DNA from: Sphingomonadaceae bacterium 3R27C6 | GTDB lineage: Bacteria > Pseudomonadota > Alphaproteobacteria > Sphingomonadales > Sphingomonadaceae | Assembly (NCBI GenBank): GCA_005503215.1 | Contig: SCNS01000007.1 | Span: 124,001 to 188,000, forward strand | Length of the DNA: 64,000 bases | Direction of reading: 5' to 3' | Shown here: piece after piece, positions 31,224 to 38,782 of the stretch | Layout: each line of letters starts with the position of its first letter | Numbering within the stretch: the stretch's first letter is position 1 | Position numbers and translations under genes: made by a program | Notes under the pieces: generated by a model | Told to the model about the DNA's origin: nothing | Seen by the model: only the letters and a program-made list of their open reading frames with translations | Databases searched by the model: none

Positions 31224-32545
31224 GCGACCTGCTCGGCATCGGCTATAGCGGGCTCAAGGCCTATTCGCGTGCGCTCTCGACGATCGGCGACAATATCGCC
31301 AACGCCCAGACCCCCGGATATGCGCGGCGCCGGCTCGAGATGATGGAAGCCGTCGGCGGCGGCAATTCGATCTTCTACCGCGGCAATACCAACCCCGGCG
31401 GCGTCGACATTCGCGGCATCGACCGCTCGGTCGACGGATGGCTGATCGAGGATTCGCGGATTACCTCGGGCGACGCCGAACGCTCGGCGACGAAGCTCGG
31501 CTGGCTCGGCAAGACCGAGGATGCGCTGAGCGACGAAACCAACGGCATCAAGACGGGGCTGACCAAGCTTTACACGACCGCCGACCAGCTCACCGCCGAT
31601 CCGACGAACCGCACGCTGCGTGCGCAGTTCCTGCAATCGGTCGACGATATCGCGTCGGGCTTTCGCACCGCGGCGGGCCAGCTCGACAAGATGGGCGAGG
31701 GGATCGAGGGCGCTGCAGCGAGCACGGTCGACCAGTTCAACAGCAATCTGAATGCGCTTGAACAGATCAACATCGGGCTGCGCAAGGCGCGGCCGGGCTC
31801 GACCAACGAGGCGAGCCTGCTCGACGAGCGCGACCGGCTGCTCGACAAATTGTCGTCGCAGGCCGGCGTCAGCCCGACCTTCGACAATAATGGCGCGGTG
31901 ACGCTGCGCGCGGCCGGATCGGGCGACCTGCTCGTCGGCGGCGGCGTGGTGAACCCGATTTCGGTCACCGCCGCCCCCGACGGGCGCCTGTCGTACAGCG
32001 TCGGCGGTTCGCCGCTTGCGATCTCGACGGGCTCGCTTGCCGGCCTTGCCGAAGGTGCGAACCATGTCGCCGACCAGCGCGCATCGCTCGACACGATGGC
32101 GACGCAGTTTGCGAGCCAGCTCAACGCCGCGCACCAGGCGGGCACCGACGCCAATGGCAATCCGGGCCAGCCGCTGTTCACCGGCACGAGCGCGGCAACG
32201 CTGACCGCCGCGACGCTGACCCCCGATCAGGTGGCGGCGGCGAACGCGTCGGGCAGCAACGGCAATATGCTCGCGCTCGGTGCGATGCGCGGGGCGAACG
32301 ATCCCGAAGCGCGCTGGTCGGGCCATCTGGCGACGCAGGCGCAGGCCGTGTCGTCGGCGCGGGCGCAGGACGCCGCCGCGGCGACGCGTGCCGATGCCTC
32401 GGCCGCAGCGCGCGACGGCGTCAGCCAGGTCGATCTCGACACCGAAGCCGCCGAACTGCTGCGCTTCCAGCAGGCCTATTCGGCCGCCGCGCGCACGATC
32501 CAGGTCGCGCGCGAAACCATGCAAACATTGCTCAGCTCGCTCTAA
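31220..32545 (+). CDS. flgK: Hook-filament junction protein FlgK (HAP1)
   Basis: A 441-residue protein with the N-terminal flagellar rod/hook signature (LLGIGYSGLKAYSRALSTIGDNIANAQTPGYARRRLEM) and the C-terminal coil (VSQVDLDTEAAELLRFQQAYSAAARTIQVARETMQTLLSSL). It joins hook and filament. It is somewhat shorter than enteric FlgK (about 550), again reflecting trimmed outer domains. The predicted chaperone is the FlgN-like protein at 24109. Confidence 0.95.
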   Translation: MSDLLGIGYSGLKAYSRALSTIGDNIANAQTPGYARRRLEMMEAVGGGNSIFYRGNTNPGGVDIRGIDRSVDGWLIEDSRITSGDAERSATKLGWLGKTEDALSDETNGIKTGLTKLYTTADQLTADPTNRTLRAQFLQSVDDIASGFRTAAGQLDKMGEGIEGAAASTVDQFNSNLNALEQINIGLRKARPGSTNEASLLDERDRLLDKLSSQAGVSPTFDNNGAVTLRAAGSGDLLVGGGVVNPISVTAAPDGRLSYSVGGSPLAISTGSLAGLAEGANHVADQRASLDTMATQFASQLNAAHQAGTDANGNPGQPLFTGTSAATLTAATLTPDQVAAANASGSNGNMLALGAMRGANDPEARWSGHLATQAQAVSSARAQDAAAATRADASAAARDGVSQVDLDTEAAELLRFQQAYSAAARTIQVARETMQTLLSSL

Positions 32546-32560
32546 GGAAGGGTCAGGATC

Positions 32561-33391
32561 ATGATCAACGCCGTGGGCAACCGCATGACGCGCGAAATCG
32601 CGCGCCAACAGAAACTCGCCGACGCGCTCGAGCGGACGCAGATCCAGATATCGGGCGGGAAAAAGCTGCTGCGCATGTCCGACGATCCCGTCGCGGCGCG
32701 GCGGATCGCGACGATCGGCACGACGCAGGCGAGCATGACCGCCTGGTCGGCCAATGTGAACGCGGCCGACGCGCTGGTTTCGCAGGCCGATGGCGTTATG
32801 AAATCGGTCAGCAACCTGATGACCCGCGCGCGCGAGCTGACGCTTTCGGCAGCGAGCGATACGACAAATCCCGCCGACCGCGCGACCATCGCCGCCGAAC
32901 TCGGCACGATCGCCGACGAACTCGACGCGCTTGCCGCGACGCGCGATTCGAACGGCGAGCCCGTGTTCGCGACCGGCACCGCGCGCGTGATGCGCTTTGA
33001 TTCGGATCTCAGCTTCGCGCCGGTTCCATCGGCGGCCGACGTTTTCGTCGTCGGCGGAAACAGCCTGTCGACCGGTATTCGCGATGCGGCCGCCGCGGTT
33101 GCGGCGGGCGACAAGGCGATGATGGGAGCGTCGATCACGGCGCTCGACACCGCGATCAGCCATGCCGCCGATAAACATGCCGAAATCGGCCTGTCGGGCG
33201 GGCGGCTCGACCGCATCGCCGATGGGCTCGCGGCGCGCGGGATCACGCTCAAGGATGAGCGGTCGTCGGTCGAGGACACCGACCTCGATGTGGCGATCGC
33301 GCAGCTCAATGCCCAGGATCTGACGCTGCAGGCGGCGCAGGCGGCCTTTGCGAAGATCAACCGGCAGAGCTTGTTCGATATTTTGAACTGA
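32561..33391 (+). CDS. flgL: Hook-filament junction protein FlgL (HAP3)
   Basis: A 276-residue flagellin-like protein with the N-terminal coil (NRMTREIARQQKLADALERTQIQISGGKKLLRMSDDPVAARRIA) and a C-terminal coil (LDVAIAQLNAQDLTLQAAQAAFAKINRQSLFDIL). It sits between FlgK and the filament. It is the last gene of the flg operon; the motA promoter follows at once, overlapping its stop region. Confidence 0.94.
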   Translation: MINAVGNRMTREIARQQKLADALERTQIQISGGKKLLRMSDDPVAARRIATIGTTQASMTAWSANVNAADALVSQADGVMKSVSNLMTRARELTLSAASDTTNPADRATIAAELGTIADELDALAATRDSNGEPVFATGTARVMRFDSDLSFAPVPSAADVFVVGGNSLSTGIRDAAAAVAAGDKAMMGASITALDTAISHAADKHAEIGLSGGRLDRIADGLAARGITLKDERSSVEDTDLDVAIAQLNAQDLTLQAAQAAFAKINRQSLFDILN

Positions 33392-33397
33392 CGCCCC

Positions 33398-33424
33398 TCA
33401 ATTTTCCGGCGCCGCTGCCGTTAC
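33398..33424 (+). promoter_or_regulatory. Predicted sigma-28 promoter of motA-motB
   Basis: TCAATTTT-N11-GCCGTTAC fits the FliA layout (E. coli TAAAGTTT-N11-GCCGATAA) with correct 11-base spacing. It begins seven bases after the flgL stop and 70 bases before motA. Confidence 0.65.
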
Positions 33425-33493
33425 TCATCAAGACGTCCCTGAATTTGCGGGGGCCGGCTTCGACAGCCGGGTCCGAATGGAGTTTGCTCGCAC

Positions 33494-34357
33494 ATGTTTC
33501 CCGTTGTCGGCATTGTCGTACTGATCCTGCTGGTCTTCGGGGGCTTCGCGCTGACCGGCGGCAATCTGGGTCCCGTCATGCACGCGCTGCCGCACGAAAT
33601 GTTGATCATCGGCGGTGCGGCACTCGGCTCGCTGATCATCGGCAATTCGGGTGCCGACCTGAAGGCGCTCGGCGGCGGGCTCGCCAAGGTGTTCAAGGGA
33701 CCGAAGTATAAGAAGCAGGATTATCTCGACTGCATCCTGCTCGTCTCGACCTTGATGAAGATGATGCGCACCGAAGGACCGGTTGCCGTCGAGCCGCACA
33801 TCGAGGATCCGAAAAACTCGACGATCTTTCAGCAATATCCCAAGCTTTTGAAGGACGACACGCTCGTCCACCTGATCTGCGACACGCTGCGCCTCGTCGT
33901 CGTGTCGTCGGGTACGCTCGATCCGCACGCGGTCGAAGAGGTGATGGATAATGCGCTGAAGAGCCACCATCATCATTCGATGAAGCCCGCCGAAGGTCTG
34001 CAGAGCCTTGCCGACGCGCTTCCCGCGCTCGGCATCGTCGCCGCGGTGCTCGGCGTCGTGAAGACGATGGGCTCGATCGACAAGCCGCCGGCGATCCTCG
34101 GCGCGATGATCGGCTCGGCGCTCGTCGGCACCTTCCTCGGCGTGCTCCTCGCTTATGGCCTTGTCGGCCCGTTCGCGACGCGCGCCAAGGCGGTGATCGA
34201 AAGCGACGCCGCCATCTATCATACGGTCAAACAGCTGATCATCGCGTCGCTCCACGGCCATCCGCAGCCGCTGGTGATCGAGGCGGCGCGGTCGGGCGTC
34301 GACCATCATAACCAGCCGAGCTTTGCTGAAGTATTCGACGGAATGCGGGGCCGTTAG
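33494..34357 (+). CDS. motA: Flagellar motor stator protein MotA
   Basis: A 287-residue inner-membrane protein with four predicted helices (about 1-20, 30-50, 168-190, 200-225) and a charged cytoplasmic loop between helices 2 and 3. It has the MotA P-P region (DALPALGIVAAVLGVVKTMGSIDKPPAILGAMIGSALVGTFLGVLLAYG). With MotB it conducts protons and generates torque on FliG. The stop codon TAG is formed across the junction with an inserted inverted-repeat element: TA is chromosomal and G is the first base of the element. Confidence 0.95.
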   Translation: MFPVVGIVVLILLVFGGFALTGGNLGPVMHALPHEMLIIGGAALGSLIIGNSGADLKALGGGLAKVFKGPKYKKQDYLDCILLVSTLMKMMRTEGPVAVEPHIEDPKNSTIFQQYPKLLKDDTLVHLICDTLRLVVVSSGTLDPHAVEEVMDNALKSHHHHSMKPAEGLQSLADALPALGIVAAVLGVVKTMGSIDKPPAILGAMIGSALVGTFLGVLLAYGLVGPFATRAKAVIESDAAIYHTVKQLIIASLHGHPQPLVIEAARSGVDHHNQPSFAEVFDGMRGR

Positions 34358-34620
34358 GGTCTGGCTCCGCTCTTAACGGGACCGAGGTTTGAAGCGATTT
34401 TGTTCAGGGCAAGGAAGCAAGGCGAAGTAATATGTTGATATTTCAAGGCTTGCTGACGCAGCCATGGGCAAAATCGATCAAATCCCGAAGGGACGCCGAA
34501 ATGGCTTCGATCTTGGGCATGTGCAGTCTTGCGGGTAGCGATGCTACCCGCGGCGCCCGCCCAAGCCCAATATCTTTGCCATTTCGACGCCTCGGTCCCG
34601 TTAAGAGCGGAGCCAGACCC
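34357..34620. mobile_element. 264-bp MITE-like element between motA and motB
   Basis: Perfect 31-bp terminal inverted repeats (34357-34387 and 34590-34620) bound a non-coding core that has further nested inverted repeats (TTTGA..CGATTTTG 34388-34402 with its complement near 34470-34483; CGAAATGGC 34497-34505 with GCCATTTCG 34578-34586). The element is flanked by TA on both sides, as expected for target duplication by an IS630/Tc1-mariner transposase. There is no transposase gene inside or nearby. Removing the element and one TA gives CGT-TAA-ATG, a motA TAA stop directly abutting the motB ATG. Neither reading frame is damaged. Confidence 0.82.
34609..34612 (+). promoter_or_regulatory. Ribosome-binding site of motB supplied by the inserted element
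   Basis: GGAG in the right terminal repeat of the element lies 11 bases before the motB ATG at 34624 and is the only SD-like sequence there. Before insertion the GGGG inside the motA 3' end would have been at similar distance. Confidence 0.45.
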
Positions 34621-34623
34621 TAA

Positions 34624-35472
34624 ATGGCCGCGCGTCCCAACATGCCGCGGCCGATCATCGTCAAGAAGGTGATCCAGCAGGCGCACGGCGGCCATCACGG
34701 CGGCGCGTGGAAGGTCGCCTATGCCGACTTCGTCACCGCGATGATGGCCTTCTTCCTTTTGATGTGGCTGCTCGGTGCGACGAACGAGGCGCAGCGCAAG
34801 GCGCTCGCCGACTATTTCGCGCCGACGATCGTCCAGACCAAGACCGAGACCGCCGGGTCGACGGGCCTGTTCGGTGGCGACTCGCTGGTCGCGGCGGACA
34901 AATACCCACATGGCGCGGCGCAGACGGGCACGCGCGCCATGACGATTCCGCGCGACGCCACGGGCGGACCGCGCGAAGCGTCGGGGCGCGAGCGCGCGAG
35001 CGACAAGGAGCAGTTCAAGAAGCTCGCCCAGACGCTGATGGATCAATTGCAGGCAAAGGGCGACCTCAAGCGTCTCGCGCCGAACCTGCGCTTTACCGAA
35101 ACGCTCGAGGGGCTGCGGATCGACGTCATCGACGATGCGAATCTTTCGATGTTCGTGATGGGCACCAGCCAGCTCACCCCCGATGGCGCGCGGCTGTTCC
35201 GCGAGATCGCGAAACCGATCGCGGCCGTGTCGAACCAGGTGATGGTGCGCGGTCACACCGACGCCGCGCCCTGGTCGGCGAAATCGGGCACGAACAACTG
35301 GCGCCTGTCGGTCGACCGGGCCGAGGTCACGCGCCACTATCTGGAGTTCCGCGGCATCGCCACGAATCGCTTTTCGCGAATCGAAGGGGTCGCCGATCGC
35401 GAGCCCTATGTCCCCTCCGACCGATTCGATCCGCGCAACCGCCGCATCTCGATCACGCTGGGCTGGCGCTAG
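34624..35472 (+). CDS. motB: Flagellar motor stator protein MotB
   Basis: A 282-residue protein: cytoplasmic N-terminus, one membrane helix with the proton-carrying Asp35 (AYADFVTAMMAFFLLMWLL), a plug region and a C-terminal OmpA-like peptidoglycan-binding domain (about 160-282). That domain carries VRGHTDAAPW, NNWRLSVDRAEVTRHYL and FDPRNRRISITL. It anchors the stator to the wall. The ATG is three bases after the inserted element, so its translation and level may differ from an intact motAB operon. Confidence 0.95.
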   Translation: MAARPNMPRPIIVKKVIQQAHGGHHGGAWKVAYADFVTAMMAFFLLMWLLGATNEAQRKALADYFAPTIVQTKTETAGSTGLFGGDSLVAADKYPHGAAQTGTRAMTIPRDATGGPREASGRERASDKEQFKKLAQTLMDQLQAKGDLKRLAPNLRFTETLEGLRIDVIDDANLSMFVMGTSQLTPDGARLFREIAKPIAAVSNQVMVRGHTDAAPWSAKSGTNNWRLSVDRAEVTRHYLEFRGIATNRFSRIEGVADREPYVPSDRFDPRNRRISITLGWR

Positions 35473-35495
35473 CCGCATGGCAATTAGTGCCAGTT

Positions 35496-35558
35496 TGGCA
35501 GCATCTTGGAGATAGTTAACGCGATTGCGCGTTAATTACTTCCAATCTGGCAATATCT
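35496..35558 (+). promoter_or_regulatory. Direct TGGCANNATCT repeats and an inverted repeat upstream of the sigma-54 activator gene
   Basis: TGGCAGCATCT (35496) and TGGCAATATCT (35548) are spaced 52 bases apart, about five helical turns. Between them is an 8-bp inverted repeat TTAACGCG-N4-CGCGTTAA (35516-35535). The 184-base gap is AT-richer than its surroundings. Binding sites for the activator itself or for a cell-cycle regulator are possible; the -12 GC of a sigma-54 promoter is absent. Confidence 0.35.
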
Positions 35559-35656
35559 CTTTGTTTTGAATGAGTTAGCTAACGGCTGATAAGCTTTTGT
35601 TTACCAGTTTCGTCAATTCCTGAATCCATCGAAGGGGGCACCGAGCGGGCGGTGCG

Positions 35657-36727
35657 GTGGAGACTGAAATGACACTGGGGCAGAACAACAATGCAGCGCT
35701 CGAAGCGCTGATCATCGGAACGAGCCCGGCGACCTGCCGGCTGCGCGAGATGATCCGCCGCGTGGCGCGCTCGAACGCCTCGGTGATGCTTTGCGGCCCG
35801 TCGGGCTCGGGCAAGGAACTCGTTGCCCGTGCCATCCACGACGAAGGCGCCCGTGCCGGCAAGGCTTTTTCGGCCATCAACTGCGGTGCGATCCCCGGCG
35901 AACTCATCGAATCCGAACTCTTCGGGCATGAAAAGGGCAGCTTCACCGGCGCCCACGCCCGCCGCATCGGCCATTTCGAAGCGACCGAGGGCGGCACGCT
36001 CTTCCTCGACGAAATCGGCGACATGCGTTTCGACATGCAGGTCAAACTGCTCCGCGTGCTCGAAGACCGGACGATCGTCCGCGTCGGCAGCAGCGACGTG
36101 AAGGCCGTCGACGTCCGCGTCATTTCGGCCACCCACCAGGATCTCGGCGCCGCGATCGCCGATGGCAAATTCCGCGAAGACCTGTTCTTCCGGCTCGGCG
36201 TGGTTGTGCTCCAGGTCCCCAGCCTTGCCAACCGCGTCGAGGATATTCCGGCGCTCATCCGCCATTTCCAGCGCCAGATGCCCGCTGACGCCAAATGCCG
36301 TTTCGACGATGCGGCGATGACGCTGCTGATGCAGCATGCATGGCCGGGCAATGTCCGCGAACTCAGGAATTTTGTGGAGCGCGCCAGCGTTCTCCATGGC
36401 GGCGAGACGCTCGGTCTCGATGACGTCGCCATGCTTTTGAACCCCACCGCAGCGCTAGCACCGCGACAGGCTGTCCCCAGCAGCCCCGTCGCGGTGCCGG
36501 CCAGCGCGGAAGAGGTGGCCCCGGCCGCGCCGCACGCCAAGACGCCGGCGCCGGGCCGCCCGATCGACCTCAAGCGCGAGATCGAAACGATCGAACTCGA
36601 ACAAATCCACGTCGCGCTCGACCTTGCCGACGGCATCATCTCCGAAGCGGCGCGCCTGCTGACGCTGAAGCGCACGACGCTGATCGAAAAGATGCGCAAG
36701 TACGGCGTTCACCAGCAGGCCGCCTGA
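35657..36727 (+). CDS. FlbD-like sigma-54-dependent activator lacking a receiver domain
   Basis: A 356-residue AAA+ activator: Walker A GPSGSGKE (47-54), sigma-54 contact loop GSFTGA (94-99, Ser in place of the usual Ala), Walker B GTLFLDEIGD, R-fingers and WPGNVRELRNF. A Pro/Ala linker and a Fis-type HTH (ISEAARLLTLKRTTLIEKMRKYG) close the protein. FlbD and FleQ normally carry an N-terminal receiver or REC-like domain; only about 20 residues precede the AAA+ core here. Position amid flagellar genes and four sigma-54 boxes make it the likely activator of the hook-basal-body operons. An ATG at 35669 is an alternative start. Confidence 0.88.
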   Translation: METEMTLGQNNNAALEALIIGTSPATCRLREMIRRVARSNASVMLCGPSGSGKELVARAIHDEGARAGKAFSAINCGAIPGELIESELFGHEKGSFTGAHARRIGHFEATEGGTLFLDEIGDMRFDMQVKLLRVLEDRTIVRVGSSDVKAVDVRVISATHQDLGAAIADGKFREDLFFRLGVVVLQVPSLANRVEDIPALIRHFQRQMPADAKCRFDDAAMTLLMQHAWPGNVRELRNFVERASVLHGGETLGLDDVAMLLNPTAALAPRQAVPSSPVAVPASAEEVAPAAPHAKTPAPGRPIDLKREIETIELEQIHVALDLADGIISEAARLLTLKRTTLIEKMRKYGVHQQAA

Positions 36728-36848
36728 CCGGCCGCGATACAAGTTTCAGCACCCGCTGAAAAAGGGAGCTCTGGTCCGCTCCCGCACCACCCGGCCGCCC
36801 GTCCCCACCATGGGCGGCCGGGTAACCAGCGGGCATTTGAATGAATGC

Positions 36849-36925
36849 GGCACCGGCCCGCTCCCCCACCCAGCCTCCCGACATAGTATTCTATGGGAGG
36901 CTGGGTGGGGGAGCGGGCCGGTGCC
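36849..36925. repeat. Long palindromic repeat, 31-bp perfect stem (copy 1)
   Basis: Arms 36849-36879 and 36895-36925 are perfectly complementary with a 15-base loop GACATAGTATTCTAT. It lies between the converging sigma-54 activator and fliS genes, followed by GTTCC. A second copy with compensated base changes is at 51719. It would fold into a very stable hairpin in either transcript and may end both. Confidence 0.9.
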
Positions 36926-36947
36926 GTTCCACGTCAGTGGAAAAACT

Positions 36948-37337
36948 CTATCGAAGCTGACGCCAGGCCGCGCTGATCGTCAAAATTCCCTCGAGCAGCT
37001 CGGCAAGACCCTCGGCGCTATTCGCGGCCACGGCATCGTCGAGCTTGCGGCGCATGCTGCGATAGACGCGCGACAGTGCGATCGCGACATCGCCGCCTTT
37101 GTCGCGGTCGAGCCCCGCGTCGAGCCCGATCAGGATCGCGCGCGCGCGGTGCGCGGGCTCGGTCGCCGACACGCGCTGCCCCTGCCGGATCATCGCGCCC
37201 AGCACGCCCACCGCGGTCTCCAGCTCGTCATAGAGCATGGTGACCAGCTCGACGGGGTCGGCGGCGGCGGCGCGGCTTTCATGCTGCAATCGGCGATAAA
37301 GCCCGGTCGCCCGGACGGTCGAGGCGGTAGCGTTCAC
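36948..37337 (-). CDS. fliS: Flagellin export chaperone FliS
   Basis: About 129 residues, helical, with the FliS pattern (ADPVELVTMLYDELETAVGVLGAMI and IALSRVYRSMRRKLDDAVAAN). FliS binds flagellin in the cytoplasm and hands it to FlhA. No ATG is available: I prefer the GTG at 37337, which has GGGGA upstream; TTG at 37352 is the alternative. It follows fliD by about 25 bases and so shares its sigma-28 promoter. Confidence 0.85.
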   Translation of the reverse strand: MNATASTVRATGLYRRLQHESRAAAADPVELVTMLYDELETAVGVLGAMIRQGQRVSATEPAHRARAILIGLDAGLDRDKGGDVAIALSRVYRSMRRKLDDAVAANSAEGLAELLEGILTISAAWRQLR

Positions 37338-37362
37338 GGCGGCGGTCCCCAAGTCCTAGTAT

Positions 37363-38733
37363 TTAGTCGTTACCCTGGTTCGTCCAGAGTTTGATTTGCT
37401 GTTCGAGATAGGTCTGCGTCGCCTTGAACGCCGCGAGCTTGGCTTCGAGCGTGCCATATTGCTTCTCGAGCCGCGCCTTATAGGCACTCTCGCGCTCCTC
37501 GATCTTCTCGAGCTGATCGAGGAGATTTTCCTTTTTTGCGTCGAGCGTTTTCGAGACGCGATCGATCGCCCCATTGACGCCGACCGCCTTGTCGCGGATC
37601 GCGTCGAGCGCGAAGGCGATGCCGGGATCGCTCATTTCGGTATGCGTCGCATCGCGCCGCGGATTGAACAGCGCCTCGACCGCGCCGGCATCGCTGGCGA
37701 GCACCTTGTCGAGCTTGGCGTTGTCGACCGAAAGCAGGCCGTCCTTCGTCGACGAGATCCCGATGTCGGACAGCTTGTTGATGCTGCCGTGGCTCGAAAG
37801 CACCTTGTTGACCAGGCCGGACAGTTCGCGTTCGATCTCGCGGAGCGAGGTGGTCGCGCCCGACATGCTGGAGGCCGCGACAAGGCTTTTCTTGAGCTGG
37901 TTATAGACCGAGACAAAATCACCGACGGTCTGCTTGATCATGTCGAGCGGGCGGCTCGCGCCGATGTCGACGCCTTGTCCGGGCGCCGCCTTTTTCAGCG
38001 TGAGCGACATGCCCGGGATCACATCGTCGATGATATTGTTCGCGCGGCTGAATGCCACGCCGTCGATGGTGAATTCGGCGTTGGCGGCGCTCTGACCCTC
38101 GGTCATCCCGCCCGCCGTCGCAAAAGCGGAGAGGCCGGGATCGGCGCCGGCGTCGGCGGCCAGCGTGAAGGCACCCGTTTCGCCCGTCGGGCCTTTCAGG
38201 ATCAGCCGGTGGCCGCCCTCATCGGCGATGATCGACGCGGTCACGCCGGCGCCGCTCGCGTTGATCGCATTGGCCAGCCCCTCGAGGCTGTTGTTCGTGG
38301 CACCGATGGTGATCGTCTTGGCGACGCCGCCGACGGTCAGCGTCATCGTGCCCGCGCCGATCGCGGCGGTACGGTCGGCGACGACGGCGGAATAATTGGT
38401 TTGCGCGCGCGCGAGTTGGTTCACGACGACGGTCGCGGCGAAGCTGTCGGCCGACAAGCCGGCGCGGCTGGTGGCGCCGAGCACGCTTTCGTCGGAAACG
38501 GTCGGCGTGCTGCGCAAGGTGCCGTCGCTGACCATCTGGCCCAGCGAATCGGCGAAGCCGTCGAGATTCGATCGCGCCTGCGCCAGCGCGCTGATCCGCG
38601 TCTGGTTCGCCTGGTTGAGCGAGTTCATGCGCGCAATCTTCGGATCGCGCGACGCGTTCGACAGGTCGGTGACGAGCTGTTTGACGTCGAGGCCCGACCC
38701 GAAGCCGAGGCTGTTGGCGATTGAACTGACCAT
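37363..38733 (-). CDS. fliD: Filament cap protein FliD (HAP2)
   Basis: A 456-residue protein with the FliD N-terminal coil (LGFGSGLDVKQLVTDLSNASRDPKIARMNSLNQANQTRISAL), the SADSFAATVVVNQLARAQTNYS segment and a C-terminal coil (ERESAYKARLEKQYGTLEAKLAAFKATQTYLEQQIKLW). It caps the growing filament and folds incoming flagellin. The ATG lies 23 bases downstream of a predicted sigma-28 box, so the leader is very short. Confidence 0.95.
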   Translation of the reverse strand: MVSSIANSLGFGSGLDVKQLVTDLSNASRDPKIARMNSLNQANQTRISALAQARSNLDGFADSLGQMVSDGTLRSTPTVSDESVLGATSRAGLSADSFAATVVVNQLARAQTNYSAVVADRTAAIGAGTMTLTVGGVAKTITIGATNNSLEGLANAINASGAGVTASIIADEGGHRLILKGPTGETGAFTLAADAGADPGLSAFATAGGMTEGQSAANAEFTIDGVAFSRANNIIDDVIPGMSLTLKKAAPGQGVDIGASRPLDMIKQTVGDFVSVYNQLKKSLVAASSMSGATTSLREIERELSGLVNKVLSSHGSINKLSDIGISSTKDGLLSVDNAKLDKVLASDAGAVEALFNPRRDATHTEMSDPGIAFALDAIRDKAVGVNGAIDRVSKTLDAKKENLLDQLEKIEERESAYKARLEKQYGTLEAKLAAFKATQTYLEQQIKLWTNQGND

Positions 38734-38755
38734 GGCAAAATATCCTTCGAACCCC

Positions 38756-38782
38756 TTAACGGCGGCGCGCGGACAAGTTTAA
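38756..38782 (-). promoter_or_regulatory. Predicted sigma-28 promoter of fliD-fliS
   Basis: Minus strand TTAAACTT-N11-GCCGTTAA, the closest match in the window to the FliA consensus. It overlaps the last codons of the upstream flhB gene, allowing late genes to be switched apart from the flhB operon. Confidence 0.75.

Noticed and set aside
34432-34623. A 63-codon frame inside the inverted-repeat element upstream of motB
   Set aside because: It is read through the nested palindromes and terminal repeat and has no ribosome-binding site; the element is non-coding.
35548-35563. Possible sigma-54 promoter TGGCAATATCTCTTTG before the activator gene
   Set aside because: The -24 half is acceptable but the obligatory GC at -12 is missing, unlike the four clear boxes elsewhere.
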